Below, piece after piece: positions 1-9,095 of a stretch of 44,028 nucleotides of DNA. The stretch covers positions 1-44,028 of the forward strand of contig CAMMWP010000013.1 in assembly GCA_946500615.1 (NCBI GenBank), read 5' to 3'. This stretch comes from an uncultured Clostridium sp. (GTDB lineage: Bacteria; Bacillota; Clostridia; TANB77; CAG-508). The position numbers and the translations under genes were made by a program. Positions within the stretch are counted from its first letter, which is position 1. Each line of letters begins with the position of its first letter. The notes beneath the pieces were generated by a model. It did no database searches. It saw only the letters and a program-made list of their open reading frames with translations, and was not told the origin of the DNA.

Positions 1-87
1 ACGACGCCAAAATTGTAATTATTTTTCAACCTTTCTCCCTCATTTTTTATTGTATAGAAAACACGCTATACAACAAAGTTCAGCTTC

Positions 88-1086
88 TTATAGTTTTAGG
101 TTAGGTATTGCATTTAAATCTAATTCGTCTCTTTTTCCTTGTATATAATGATAGTATCCAGCAGATGCAATCATGGCTGCATTATCTGTACATAATTTTA
201 AATCTGGCATATAGATTTTTATTTCTTTATTTTTATCCTCTTCTTGCAAGTCTGAAAATGCTTTTCTAATAAATATATTAGCTGATACGCCTCCCGCTAA
301 TGCAATTGTTTTAATGCCTGTTTGTTTTATTGCTTTTTTTACGTTTTCTATTAATATTTCAGTCATTGTTTTTTCAAAGCTTGCACATAAATCTGCTTTA
401 TTGATTTCTGGATTTTTATGATATACATTAATAACTGCTGTTTTGATACCACTAAAACTAAAATCCATGTTTTCAAAATGTGTTTTTGGTAAATCAATAT
501 TTGGTATTCCTTTTTCTGCTAGTTTATCTACTTTAGGTCCTCCCGGATATCCCAATCCTACTACTCTTGCAACTTTATCAAAGGCTTCTCCGATAGCATC
601 ATCTCTTGTTTTTCCTAATACCTCAAATTCTGTGTAGTTTTTAACATGTATGGTTTGTGTATTTCCTCCAGACATCATCATACATAAAAAAGGCGGTTTT
701 AATTCTTTGTATGTAATATAATTAGCAGCAATATGCCCTTGTATATGATTTACTCCCACTAATGGTTTATCTAATGCAAAACTTAATGCTTTTGCATAAG
801 ATAATCCAACCAATAAAGCCCCTACTAAACCCGGACCATATGTTGGTGTTATGGCATCTATTTGTTCTAATTTCATGTTTGCTTCTTCTAATGCCTTTTT
901 CGTAACTCTTGAAATAGCCTCTATATGATTTCTAGAGGCTATCTCTGGTACCACTCCTCCATATTTTTCATGTATAGGAATTTGTGTGTCAATGATATTA
1001 GATAGAATTTCTCTACCATTTTTTACGATTGCTACTGATGTTTCATCACAACTTGATTCAATTCCTAATGTATATACTTCTTTCAT
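88..1086 (-). CDS. tsaD: tRNA N6-adenosine threonylcarbamoyltransferase TsaD
   Basis: Transfers the threonylcarbamoyl group from TC-AMP to A37 of ANN-decoding tRNAs, acting in the cytoplasm with TsaB and TsaE (family knowledge; neither partner is in the window). The 332-aa protein is close to the usual ~340. It begins with the ASKHA phosphate loop ([10 protein letters not shown], residues 8-17) and has the metal-binding histidines in HIQGH (His114 and His118), then SGGN near 139 and the C-terminal CTDNAAMIA motif. The ATG is preceded by a GGAGG-like site. It is the last gene before the left edge; the 87 bases beyond it hold only a short hairpin (about 52-75) with no U-tract. Identity is secure. 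Confidence 0.96.
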   Translation of the reverse strand: MKEVYTLGIESSCDETSVAIVKNGREILSNIIDTQIPIHEKYGGVVPEIASRNHIEAISRVTKKALEEANMKLEQIDAITPTYGPGLVGALLVGLSYAKALSFALDKPLVGVNHIQGHIAANYITYKELKPPFLCMMMSGGNTQTIHVKNYTEFEVLGKTRDDAIGEAFDKVARVVGLGYPGGPKVDKLAEKGIPNIDLPKTHFENMDFSFSGIKTAVINVYHKNPEINKADLCASFEKTMTEILIENVKKAIKQTGIKTIALAGGVSANIFIRKAFSDLQEEDKNKEIKIYMPDLKLCTDNAAMIASAGYYHYIQGKRDELDLNAIPNLKL

Positions 1087-1145
1087 GTTTCCTCCATGTA
1101 TTATTTTTTTGATATCTATTTTTCTTTTCTCATTTATTTATCATT

Positions 1146-1886
1146 TTATATGCCCCAAATTGCCATTGCTAAATTTGATATCCATCCGCCTACTACTTGG
1201 ATTCCCGGTGTTATGATATATGATGCTAAACCAGTTATCCATACTACTACAAATATGATGTAAAAAATCTGTTCATTGTTAATAAAAAATGATTTTGCAT
1301 TATATGGTAAAAATGGCATAATAACTTTCGAGCCATCTAGTGGTGGTAATGGAATTAAGTTAAATAGTCCTAATCCTACATTAATAGATACCGTTGCACT
1401 AATTAAGCTCATAAGTATTTCACCCATTGTAGATAGTAAAAATGATGTATCTGCAAATTTATAAATTCCATAATATATAATCGCAAAGATAATGGCAAGT
1501 ATGAAATTCATAATAGGTCCTGCTATTGATACAAGTGCTTCTCCCTTTTCCATTGACATTTTTCTCGTATAGTTTCTTGGATTTACGTGGACTGGTTTTC
1601 CCCAACCAAATCCTGCAAATAACAATAATACGGTTCCTATTGGATCTAAATGGTCAAGTGGATTTAAACTAAGTCTTCCTTCTCTTCTTGCTGTGTCATC
1701 TCCTAATTTGTCTGCCACAAAGGCATGAGCAAATTCGTGGAAAGTAATGGCTATTAATACTCCCGGTACACTAATTAATAGTGAAAATAACATTCCCGGA
1801 TTTGCTAAATATTGTACAACCATAGATAATACCATGATACCTAATATGATATATATCATTCTTTTATCAAATGAAAAATTAAACAT
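1146..1886 (-). CDS. Site-2 protease family (M50) membrane metalloprotease
   Basis: Polytopic membrane protein of 246 aa. The zinc motif HEFAH is at residues 50-54 inside a hydrophobic segment, and the distal metal-ligand motif of the form N-x-x-P-x-P-P-L-D-G is near 178-188. It therefore belongs to the compact YwhC/Rip-like site-2 protease group, which cleaves within membranes and lacks PDZ domains. The substrate cannot be told from sequence. ATG start with AGGAG 7 bases upstream. It lies upstream of tsaD in the same direction with a 59-base gap, so co-transcription is possible. Confidence 0.9.
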   Translation of the reverse strand: MFNFSFDKRMIYIILGIMVLSMVVQYLANPGMLFSLLISVPGVLIAITFHEFAHAFVADKLGDDTARREGRLSLNPLDHLDPIGTVLLLFAGFGWGKPVHVNPRNYTRKMSMEKGEALVSIAGPIMNFILAIIFAIIYYGIYKFADTSFLLSTMGEILMSLISATVSINVGLGLFNLIPLPPLDGSKVIMPFLPYNAKSFFINNEQIFYIIFVVVWITGLASYIITPGIQVVGGWISNLAMAIWGI

Positions 1887-1976
1887 ATAAACTCCTATCT
1901 TCCCCTTAAATTACCATTATTCGTTTTTCTTGAAAATGTTTTAGACTTTCTTAATGCTTTTCTTCTATTTTTATGT

Positions 1977-2582
1977 TTATAAATCTTCTGTTTTAAATGT
2001 TAAATATCCTTCGTATAAATAACTACTATCTATACCTTTCATATATATTTTTCTGTCATTTACTTTATCTGTTAAACTATTTTTTAATAGTTCTTTTATT
2101 TCTAGATCTTTTATGGGACTACGTTCCATTGCAAGTAAATATTCTGTTTTATCTACCTTAGCCCAATCCACTACTAAATTTAATTCTTTTTTCAAAATTA
2201 AATCTAGCCAAATTCTCATACTTCTTCCATTTCCTTCTCTAAATGGATGTGCAATATTCATTTCTACATATTTTTCAATAATTTCTTCATAGGTCGACTG
2301 TGGCATTTTTTCGATATTTTTAACTGCTTCTTCAAGATACGCTAGTGGTGTAAATCTGAAATTTCCTTTTGCTATATTTACCGTTCTTAAAGTTCCTGCA
2401 AATTCATATATTTCACTAAATAACTGTTTATGAATTTTCTTCAAAGAATCAAATGTTCCTGCTTCTAATTCGTTCAAATATCCTGTTTCAAACATTTCTT
2501 TAGCATGTTTTTTACTTATTTTTTCTTCTTCTCTTGATAATTCTGCTTGATCAGTAATATTTAATTTGTTTTCTAATGTCAT
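1977..2582 (-). CDS. fic: Class III Fic protein adenylyltransferase (NmFic-like)
   Basis: Fic enzymes transfer AMP from ATP to hydroxyl side chains of target proteins. The catalytic motif HPFREGNGR is at residues 112-120 and the target-docking flap (RTVNIAKGNFRFTP) at 66-79. The C-terminal SYLYEG (Ser187 to Gly192) matches the (S/T)xxxE(G/N) inhibitory motif, placing Glu191 to block the ATP site as in class III Fic proteins such as Neisseria NmFic. Overall layout and length (201 aa) match that protein well. ATG start with a perfect AGGAGG. The next gene upstream is a broken class II Fic gene, so two unrelated Fic subclasses sit side by side. Targets are unknown; known class III targets include DNA gyrase. 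Confidence 0.92.
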   Translation of the reverse strand: MTLENKLNITDQAELSREEEKISKKHAKEMFETGYLNELEAGTFDSLKKIHKQLFSEIYEFAGTLRTVNIAKGNFRFTPLAYLEEAVKNIEKMPQSTYEEIIEKYVEMNIAHPFREGNGRSMRIWLDLILKKELNLVVDWAKVDKTEYLLAMERSPIKDLEIKELLKNSLTDKVNDRKIYMKGIDSSYLYEGYLTFKTEDL

Positions 2583-2628
2583 TTTTACCTCCTAAATAGG
2601 GTATGCAAATTTTGCGAATTTTAATAAT

Positions 2629-3361
2629 TTATTCATCTTCCTTTAATACTTGTTCTATTGTTGACATGTAACTTTGTAACTTTTCATCAAGCCTTTTTTG
2701 ACATTTTTCAAATACTTGGACTAATTGTCCTAAATTTCCTGTCGTTTGAGCCTTATATAAAGATTCCTTATATTCTTTATTATATGCATCATCAATAGCA
2801 ATTAAGTCAATGTTATTTTCTAAACATTGTCTGAGTATGATAAATCTTCCTATTCTTCCATTTCCATCTTGAAAAGGGTGTATATGTTCAAATTTTTGAT
2901 GAAAATCAGCTATGGCAAAAATATCTTTTTTGCTTTCATTCCAATCTTCAAGTAAATTATATATGCTATTTTCGACTAAATGTGGTTCACACAATTTTAA
3001 ATCTGTCTTAGAAAGTCGATTCTCATATTTTTTCCATTTTCCAATATTGTCTATTTCATCGTCTACAGTTCCTTTTTTCAATAATCTATGCCACTGCCAT
3101 AGTAAATATTTATCAAATGAATCTTTTAGTGTATCTATTACATTGTCAAATAATTCTAATGAATTTTTAGTTTCTATTACATCATCAAAAAAATGTTCAC
3201 CGATTAACTTGTTTTTGTTCTAAAAGATCTATTAAATTTTCTTTACTAAATGTACTTCCTTCCAATTTGTTTGAGTGATATAGATATTCTATTTTTATTG
3301 CATCATATACTGAATTTTTTATCTTGGATAATTTTTGCATAGCATTAATAGATATTTTCAT
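2629..3361 (-). pseudogene. Class II Fic/DOC family gene broken by a frameshift
   Basis: The gene begins at an ATG (3361) behind a GGAGGGG site and reads 54 codons, including SNKLEG at residues 30-35, the N-terminal (S/T)xxxE(G/N) inhibitory motif of class II Fic proteins. That frame stops at TGA (3197-3199). A second frame continues from about 3210 with a long helical segment and the catalytic HPFQDGNGRIGR, ending at 2629. Joining the frames with one base change gives a normal ~245-aa Fic protein, so this is a recent single-nucleotide frameshift or a sequencing error. The 150-aa piece starting at 3081 is the catalytic part without its inhibitory helix; no good ribosome site precedes that ATG. 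Confidence 0.85.
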
Positions 3362-3396
3362 ATACATCCCCTCCCCTTCATATTTTTTTATTTTTA

Positions 3397-4917
3397 TTAT
3401 TTTTCATTATTCAATGGTTTCATGGTTGGAAATAATAGTACATCTCTTATTGTTGCTGCATCTGTTAATAACATAATCATTCTGTCAATTCCAATTCCTA
3501 ATCCACCTGTTGGAGGTAATCCGATTTCTAAAGCTTGGATATAATCTTCATCCATCATTCCAGCTTCTTCATCTCCTGCATCTCTTGCCTCTACTTGTTT
3601 TTTAAATCTTTCATACTGGTCAATCGGATCATTTAATTCTGAGAAAGCATTTCCATATTCTCTTCCTCCAATAAATGCTTCAAATCTTTCTGTCATTCTT
3701 TTATCTTTTGGACATTTTTTTGCAAGTGGTGAAATTTCGATCGGATAATCATATACAAATGTTGGTTGTATCAATGTTTCTTCTACATATTCTTCAAAGA
3801 ATAGACTAATTACATCTCCTCTTGTTTCTTTTGTTTTGTCTGGAATATCTATTTTTCTTTCTTTTGCTAAAGCTACTGCTTCCTCATCTGTTTGAATCTC
3901 ATTAAAATCAACACCTGTTACTTCTTTTATGGCATCTATCATAGAAATTCTCTTCCAGCCCGGTTTTAAATCAATTTCTTGTCCTTGATACGTAATTTTT
4001 GTTGTTCCTAATACTTTTTCAGCAACTTTTGAAAATAGCTCTTCTGTAATATCCATCATATCATGATAGTCTTCATATGCAGCATATAACTCGATAGTTG
4101 TAAATTCTGGGTTATGTTTTTGGTCCATTCCTTCATTTCTAAAGATTCTTCCCATTTCATAAACTTTATCATATCCACCTACAATTAGTCTTTTTAGGTT
4201 TAATTCTGTCGCAATTCTTAAATACATATCTATGTTTAGTGCATTGTGATGTGTTATAAATGGTTTTGCTGTTGCCCCACCAGAAATTGTATTTAACATT
4301 GGTGTATCTACTTCTAAGTAGCCTTTTTCATCTAGGATATTTCTAATTTCTCTTATAATTTTGCTTCTTAGAATAAATGTTTCTTTTACTTCTGGATTCA
4401 TTATTAAGTCTACATATCTTTGACGATATCTTAGGTCTACATCTTTTAGTCCATGAAATTTTTCTGGCAATGGTCTTAAAGATTTTGAAAGTAATGTTAC
4501 TTCTTTTGCGTGTACAGATATTTCTTCCGTTCTTGTTTTAAATACAAAACCTGTAATTCCAATGATGTCTCCTATATCCCAAGTTTTAAATGCTTTATAG
4601 CTTTCTTCTCCTAAATCATTGATACTAACATAACTTTGGATTTTTTCATCACAGTCTTGTATTGTACAAAATGATGCTTTTCCCATAATTCTTTTGGCTA
4701 TGATTCTTCCTGCAACTGTTACATCTTTTTGTTCAAATGCTTCATAATTTGCTTTGATTTCTCCTGCTGTATTTGTTCTATTAAATTTTGTAATCTCAAA
4801 TGGATCTTTTCCTTCTGCTTGTAATTCTGCTAATTTATCTCTTCTGATTTGCATTAAATGATTCATGTCTAATTCTTCTGTTTGATTTTGATTTACATTG
4901 TTTTTGTTTTCTGACAT
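3397..4917 (-). CDS. lysS: Lysyl-tRNA synthetase, class II
   Basis: Charges tRNA-Lys with lysine. It has an N-terminal OB-fold anticodon-binding domain (about 60-170), then the class II core: motif 2 around the FRNEG sequence, and motif 3 at the C-terminus (GLGIGIDRM). Length is ~506 aa, normal for LysS. The frame opens at 4929, but an AGGA touches that ATG directly; the ATG at 4917 (MSENKN) or the TTG between them has better spacing, so 4917 is used. A promoter at 5005-5033 overlaps the tail of the upstream gene's terminator. No T-box leader is visible. Confidence 0.96.
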   Translation of the reverse strand: MSENKNNVNQNQTEELDMNHLMQIRRDKLAELQAEGKDPFEITKFNRTNTAGEIKANYEAFEQKDVTVAGRIIAKRIMGKASFCTIQDCDEKIQSYVSINDLGEESYKAFKTWDIGDIIGITGFVFKTRTEEISVHAKEVTLLSKSLRPLPEKFHGLKDVDLRYRQRYVDLIMNPEVKETFILRSKIIREIRNILDEKGYLEVDTPMLNTISGGATAKPFITHHNALNIDMYLRIATELNLKRLIVGGYDKVYEMGRIFRNEGMDQKHNPEFTTIELYAAYEDYHDMMDITEELFSKVAEKVLGTTKITYQGQEIDLKPGWKRISMIDAIKEVTGVDFNEIQTDEEAVALAKERKIDIPDKTKETRGDVISLFFEEYVEETLIQPTFVYDYPIEISPLAKKCPKDKRMTERFEAFIGGREYGNAFSELNDPIDQYERFKKQVEARDAGDEEAGMMDEDYIQALEIGLPPTGGLGIGIDRMIMLLTDAATIRDVLLFPTMKPLNNEK

Positions 4918-5004
4918 ATACAATTTCATTCCTTTCTTTTTATATTAAGAGTTAATCGTTTTTTACATCTATTTTCTCTTTTGGTCTTCTCTTTAACTTG
5001 TTAC

Positions 5005-5033
5005 ATTATATCCTAATTTTACCAAAAAGTAAA
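5005..5033 (-). promoter_or_regulatory. Probable sigma-70 promoter of lysS
   Basis: On the minus strand TTTACT (-35) is followed after 17 bases by a perfect TATAAT (-10, 5005-5010), about 85 bases before the lysS start. Confidence 0.55.
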
Positions 5034-5064
5034 GAAAACTATTCTGAAAATTCAAAATAGTTTT
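5032..5064 (-). terminator. Intrinsic terminator of the prepilin-like gene
   Basis: On the minus strand AAAACTATT and AATAGTTTT form a 9-bp stem with a 12-base loop, followed by a T-rich tract, just after the stop codon at 5077. Confidence 0.6.
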
Positions 5065-5076
5065 TTTATTGTATAT

Positions 5077-6870
5077 TTATTGAATTTCGTGTGGTTCTTC
5101 TGCTGTCCCTGCTTTTCTTATGATATTGATATTAGATTTTAGAGAAACTACAGGGCGAACACCATAATTGGTGCTGTACGTACCGCCATAAGAATTAAAC
5201 AAGTAGTTATCGTTACCCACATTGCCAATATACACGTTGCGTAATCCGAAGTAAACACTACCAGAGCCCGTATAGGTACACAGAGAAGCCAACCAGTAGT
5301 CTTGTCCGTCTGATGTTCTTGAAAATAGCATTTCATGCTCTACACTATCTGTTAATATTCCTACTTCTTCTCCACTTTCACTGGTTGTTAATGTATTTGG
5401 ATAATAATAATATATTGTACTTTCTAATTGTTTACTCTCTCCTGTTGTCAAAGACTTCCATATATCATTTTGTTTATCATAATATCTAAATATTGTACTT
5501 GAATTTCCATATGTTCCACTTTTATTATTTAATGTATCTTGGTAACTTATATTACTTGCGTTTTTTATATATGTCACTTCATTTCCATATTCATGTATCT
5601 CTCCATCATAGCATTGGGCTGTTTTTGGATTATATCCTGTGATATTATTTATATCATCTGCATCTACGCTTCTTGCTCCACTAGCACCATTTCCTTTTCC
5701 ATATATTTCACATATATCATTTAGTTCTTTTATTCCCCATTCATATCCTGTTTGTCCTCTTAAATAGAAATTACTATTATCTATTGTTTGCACAATATCT
5801 GCTGATATTAATAAGATTTCATCTGTATTCTTATCTATTCCTAATACTCTCCATCCATTTGTATTGGCTGACACACTAAAGGTTTGGTTCGCATATCCAT
5901 TTCCCTCTGTCATATTTTGGTTTGTATCTGCTATGGCTGCTGCTTGATCACTATGATATGTCCCTTGTGGTGATGTATATGTTGTTGTTATGGCTCCTCC
6001 ATTTGTTGGGTCATAATTTATATAATCTCCTACTTGTAAAACATGAGCCACTTTTACTTCTGATACAATTTCATCTCCATGAATTACTTGTATTTCATAA
6101 TCTTTTAGTAAATTTTCTATTGGAACATCAATTATAAATTCATTTCCTGTAAATTCTTCTGTTGTATACCATGAATTCTCCTCTTCTCCTCCATCTACTT
6201 TTAATCGATACCTTACTTGCCATTTATTTACATATTGGTCATAACGAATATTCATGATATGTATTTTTCCTTGACCATTTTTTACTTCTGATGTTATCTC
6301 AAAACTTAAATTTCCATCTATCTTATTATATTCTACATTATACACGCCATTTGGTACTTGATTCAAAGTATAATATATTTTTCCATCTTCCTTAAATCCT
6401 TGAACACTAATTATACTTCTTTTTTCCACATTTACAAAAAACTCATATTCCATATTTTCTAAGCCTAATGCTTGTATGGTTTCTATATCATAATATCTAT
6501 ATCCTGTTTTGTCTGTAATACCAGAGCCTTCTGATGAAAAAATCTCATCTAATTTACCCGCATCAAAAATACTTTCTGGCATTTTTCCAATCTCTTGTAT
6601 CCCTCGCTTTTCTAGTTCGGTTTCTGTTGCTACCTGTCCTTTTCCCACATATTCTATTCCATTTACCATGACAGTTTTATTATTGGCATAACTATCATAC
6701 AATTCATTGACTTTTTGTTGCATTACTTTCAATTCTGTTGTAAATTTAGTCAGTTTTGCTGATCGTATAGTGCTAATTCCACTATATACAGATATTGAAG
6801 CCAATATGATTAATACAATAATGGTAATAACTAGACTAACTAAAGTAATTCCAGCATTGTTTTTTTTCAT
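5077..6870 (-). CDS. Type IV prepilin-like surface protein with a putative DGR-diversified C-terminal domain
   Basis: About 597 aa. The start at 6870 is chosen because GGAGG lies 8 bases upstream; the frame extends 6 codons further. The N-terminus is a class III signal: a 7-residue basic leader ending in Gly, then ITLVSLVITIIVLIILASIS, a pilin-type helix with Ser instead of Glu at +5. A coiled region follows (about 35-70), then ~270 residues of likely beta-rich sequence. The last ~200 residues resemble a C-type-lectin/FGE-like fold (DUF6273-like), with a conserved YWLAS entry and GVRPVVSL exit. Between them lie ~45 residues rich in Tyr, Ser, Asn, Gly and Asp, encoded by GC-richer codons than the rest. 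This suggests a displayed ligand-binding protein. No pilus assembly genes are in the window. Confidence 0.82.
   Translation of the reverse strand: MKKNNAGITLVSLVITIIVLIILASISVYSGISTIRSAKLTKFTTELKVMQQKVNELYDSYANNKTVMVNGIEYVGKGQVATETELEKRGIQEIGKMPESIFDAGKLDEIFSSEGSGITDKTGYRYYDIETIQALGLENMEYEFFVNVEKRSIISVQGFKEDGKIYYTLNQVPNGVYNVEYNKIDGNLSFEITSEVKNGQGKIHIMNIRYDQYVNKWQVRYRLKVDGGEEENSWYTTEEFTGNEFIIDVPIENLLKDYEIQVIHGDEIVSEVKVAHVLQVGDYINYDPTNGGAITTTYTSPQGTYHSDQAAAIADTNQNMTEGNGYANQTFSVSANTNGWRVLGIDKNTDEILLISADIVQTIDNSNFYLRGQTGYEWGIKELNDICEIYGKGNGASGARSVDADDINNITGYNPKTAQCYDGEIHEYGNEVTYIKNASNISYQDTLNNKSGTYGNSSTIFRYYDKQNDIWKSLTTGESKQLESTIYYYYPNTLTTSESGEEVGILTDSVEHEMLFSRTSDGQDYWLASLCTYTGSGSVYFGLRNVYIGNVGNDNYLFNSYGGTYSTNYGVRPVVSLKSNINIIRKAGTAEEPHEIQ
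5148..5301 (-). other. Candidate variable region (VR) of a diversity-generating retroelement
   Basis: This segment encodes from DYWLASL to GVRPVV at the 3' end of the prepilin-like gene. It uses ACC, ACG, GGC, CGC, AAC, GTG, CTG, TAC and AGC codons that are rare in the surrounding A/T-ending genes, so it stands out in composition. The Tyr/Asn/Ser/Gly/Asp/Thr positions are the residues expected when AAC or AAT template codons undergo adenine mutagenesis. This position near the stop codon is typical of DGR target genes. No reverse transcriptase, accessory gene or template repeat is in the window, so the assignment is inference. Confidence 0.55.
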
Positions 6871-6977
6871 CCTTTGTTCCTCCATCATTCTTTCCTACTA
6901 AACCTTTATATTATATAAAAATTTAGCTGAGCATTATTTCCCATATATGAACTTTTTATGTTCGCATAAAGTATATT

Positions 6978-7052
6978 TGGCTGGGGTACTGTGATTCGAA
7001 CACAGGAATGTCGGAGTCAGAATCCGATGCCTTACCGCTTGGCGATACCCCA
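6978..7052 (-). tRNA. tRNA-Gln (anticodon CUG)
   Basis: Full cloverleaf on the minus strand. Acceptor TGGGGTA pairs with TACCCCA, discriminator is G, and the CCA end is encoded (6978-6980). The anticodon stem TCGGA/TCCGA encloses the loop TTCTGAC, giving anticodon CTG for CAG codons. T-loop TTCGAAT is present. A second Gln isoacceptor (UUG) lies at 14678-14752. Confidence 0.95.
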
Positions 7053-7064
7053 ATATATATTTAT

Positions 7065-7093
7065 ATTATATAGTGTCTATTCATATTTTACAA
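7065..7093 (-). promoter_or_regulatory. Promoter of tRNA-Gln(CUG)
   Basis: Minus strand TTGTAA, 17-base spacer, TATAAT (7065-7070), ending 12 bases before the tRNA 5' end. This leaves room for a very short leader. Confidence 0.7.
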
Positions 7094-7284
7094 GTATTTT
7101 TTAGAATTTATTAGAATACTATTTTTCTTTTAAGATGATAAATTTGTATTTCAACTCATAAAAATAAAAAGTTTTAGACTGTTTTTCGTGTTTCTATTTC
7201 AACATTCTTTTACAAACAATTTAAACTGACTATGCTAAATGTAAGTAAATATTTTGAGTATTTAATAAATATTTAAATAGTATT

Positions 7285-7742
7285 CTAATGTCCCTGTACA
7301 TAAATTAAAAATTGATATTCTCTTAATGTTTTTCCTTCTATTGTATCTTTCTGATCTTTTTCATCACTTCCTTCATAATTCCATTCCCAATAAATAGAAA
7401 TTGTCTTTTCTTCATTTTTTAGTATGTTTCCTGTCAATTCAGCACTTAGTTCTTCCAATGAAGAATATCTTTTTCCCTCTTTTGACACATAAAATAGTAA
7501 ATTAGAAGTTTTTTCGTTTTGACTTTCAAATTGAATTTCATAATCCATATCTTGTCTACTTTTTAATACAATATCAAAATTCCCGCTTGTCCCTGGTGCT
7601 ATTTTTTCATGAATTAATGTCTTATTATGAATGGTTTCCATCAAATTTAGGCTTTGCAATTTTGTATTTTTATATGTTACTTCAAATATTATTTCTTTAT
7701 TATCATAATAACACATATGATTTTTTTCTTTTTTGTTTTCAT
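7285..7742 (-). pseudogene. Third TasA/camelysin-like gene, N-terminus disrupted
   Basis: A strong AAAGGAG site precedes an ATG at 7742 that encodes the start of a signal peptide (MKTKKKKIICVIMII) but hits TAA after 17 codons. In another frame from about 7716 the sequence continues with a domain clearly related to the 8511-9095 protein: both share a KIAPGT/KVAPGT motif, a YSSLEELSAELTG/YTTIQELAQNLSG segment and an I-W-W strand near the end. Compared with that paralogue the end of the signal peptide and the SKYV region (~30 codons) are missing, and the two halves are out of frame. It therefore looks like a deletion-inactivated copy. It starts 10 bases after the previous gene of the cluster. 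Translation from the internal ATG at 7716 would give a non-secreted protein. Confidence 0.7.
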
Positions 7743-7752
7743 GCTATCTCCT

Positions 7753-8310
7753 TTATATATTTACTTGTTCGGAATGAACTTTGATTTGTATATCATTAAA
7801 AATATCTCCTACTGTATTTTTCTCTGCATCATATTTTACTGTTAACTTATATAGATGTTCTTGTTTTTCATTGTTATTTAGATACATCTCATTTGTTTTA
7901 TTATCTTGTAATTCTATTTTTTGGTTTTCTTTATATAGTTCATATTGAATGGCTTTATTTGAATTTTCTTCTAACACTTCAATATAGTATCTTAAATCCA
8001 CTTCTGAAACTTCTTCAGACGGATTATAATTTTTCACTTTAAATTCATATTCTCCTTTTTGATTATCTTGATTGATAATCACTTCTGAATTTTTTTCGAC
8101 CTCTAAAATCGGCTTTGCTATTGCTACATGATTTTTCAAAATTGTATCCTGTATGATTTTTCCAAAACTAATTCCTGTTAAAAATAGGATACTGATTAAT
8201 ATGATAACAAATAAGTATATGATTTTTTTATGTATATTCTTATTTCCATTTGGTATTTTTATATTTTTGAATATTGGCTTTCTTGTTTCAAAAAACGGCT
8301 TTTTCTTCAT
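7753..8310 (-). CDS. Membrane-anchored or secreted protein of the TasA-like cluster, function unknown
   Basis: Starts at 8310 (MKKKPFFETR) because AGGAGG lies 9 bases upstream; the open frame begins 15 codons earlier without such a site. The ~185-aa product has a basic N-terminal tail of ~30 residues, one strong hydrophobic segment (about 31-50), then a domain predicted to be mostly beta strands. It contains LRYYIEVLEEN and ends in hydrophilic sequence. It lies between two TasA-like genes in the same direction, so it may be an anchor or accessory fibre protein in the way TapA accompanies TasA. No sequence motif proves that. A long hairpin sits just before its ribosome site. Confidence 0.6.
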   Translation of the reverse strand: MKKKPFFETRKPIFKNIKIPNGNKNIHKKIIYLFVIILISILFLTGISFGKIIQDTILKNHVAIAKPILEVEKNSEVIINQDNQKGEYEFKVKNYNPSEEVSEVDLRYYIEVLEENSNKAIQYELYKENQKIELQDNKTNEMYLNNNEKQEHLYKLTVKYDAEKNTVGDIFNDIQIKVHSEQVNI

Positions 8311-8335
8311 TGATTGCTTCCTCCTATATATTTGT

Positions 8336-8369
8336 CTAATTAAGGACATATACATATGCCCTTAATTAG
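8336..8369 (-). repeat. 34-bp inverted repeat before the second gene of the TasA-like cluster
   Basis: Arms CTAATTAAGG and CCTTAATTAG pair perfectly. With one G-U step and a CATAT/ATATG extension they give a ~16-bp hairpin with a 2-base loop. No U-tract follows, so it is not a standard terminator. It lies between the first and second genes of the cluster, immediately upstream of the Shine-Dalgarno sequence of the second. It could be an mRNA processing or stability element, or an operator. Confidence 0.55.
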
Positions 8370-8510
8370 AATAAAGATTATTTTGCTATAGATTTTAGAT
8401 TTTTTCTATAATTTTTATGGGCTTTTCATTTTCGATTTCAAATCACTTGATATAAAATTTGATTTTAATTTATATATTTTCATATTCACATATTTTATAT
8501 TGTTTTTATC

Positions 8511-9095
8511 TTATTTTGGCATGACTTGTGTACCAATAACTTGTATATCAAATGTATAATCATTTAATTCTTTTGCATTTTGTGTATCGATTTTATCATT
8601 TTGTTTAATTTCTTCTGTCGTTTCTCCGGTTTCATATTGCCATTTCCAATCAATTGTAATCGTTTTTGTTTTGTCTTGTTCATTTGCTTCTATTGTTCCT
8701 GACAAATTTTGTGCTAGCTCTTGTATGGTTGTATATTGTGCATCATTATAAGTAAAAACTAAATTCTGTGGTTTTTGTGTTTCATTTAAAAATTTCACTT
8801 GATAGTTTACACTTACGTCTGAGCCTGTTGCATCAATGACAATATTGAAACTTCCTTGTGTTCCCGGTGCTACTTTATTGTCAACTAATGTTTCATTATT
8901 ATAGGTAGATAATAAATTTACAGTTTGTACAGTATCTTCTTTTCCATTTACTTTAAACACCCAATTTGCTATTTCTGCTGTTCCAGCACCTTGTACTTGT
9001 GATACATATTTTGAAAATGTTTTTCCACCTAAAAATGATATCATAATAGCTAATAAAATTAGTCCAACAATTAAGATTTTTTTCTTATTTTTCAA
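8511..9095 (-). CDS. TasA/camelysin-like secreted fibre protein
   Basis: 194 aa, TTG start with AGGAGG 7 bases upstream. The N-terminus (MKNKKKILIVGLILLAIMIS) is a SipW-type signal peptide followed by GGKTFSKYVS, where SipW-type signal peptidases usually cleave. The rest is a single beta-rich domain with KVAPGTQGSFNIVID near 75-89. This is the arrangement of TasA and camelysin family proteins, which form extracellular amyloid-like fibres in Bacillus. A SipW-type peptidase is encoded 15 kb away (24331-24828). The gene has its own consensus promoter and heads the cluster. The family call is from pattern similarity; function in this organism is inferred. Confidence 0.72.
   Translation of the reverse strand: MKNKKKILIVGLILLAIMISFLGGKTFSKYVSQVQGAGTAEIANWVFKVNGKEDTVQTVNLLSTYNNETLVDNKVAPGTQGSFNIVIDATGSDVSVNYQVKFLNETQKPQNLVFTYNDAQYTTIQELAQNLSGTIEANEQDKTKTITIDWKWQYETGETTEEIKQNDKIDTQNAKELNDYTFDIQVIGTQVMPK

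Noticed and set aside
52..75. Terminator after tsaD (TTGTATAG/CTATACAA hairpin)
   Set aside because: No U-tract follows on either strand, so it was not called a terminator.
4918..5032. T-box leader for lysS
   Set aside because: The leader is only ~85 bases and has no T-box sequence or specifier stem.
5148..5336. 62-aa minus-strand frame in another phase of the prepilin-like gene
   Set aside because: It is a shadow over the GC-richer variable segment, with no start signals.
7287..7302. Possible further RAYT repeat copy (ATGTCCCTGTACAT)
   Set aside because: It shares only a few bases with the repeat, encodes the end of the TasA-like pseudogene, and lacks the GAAACGTCCC core.
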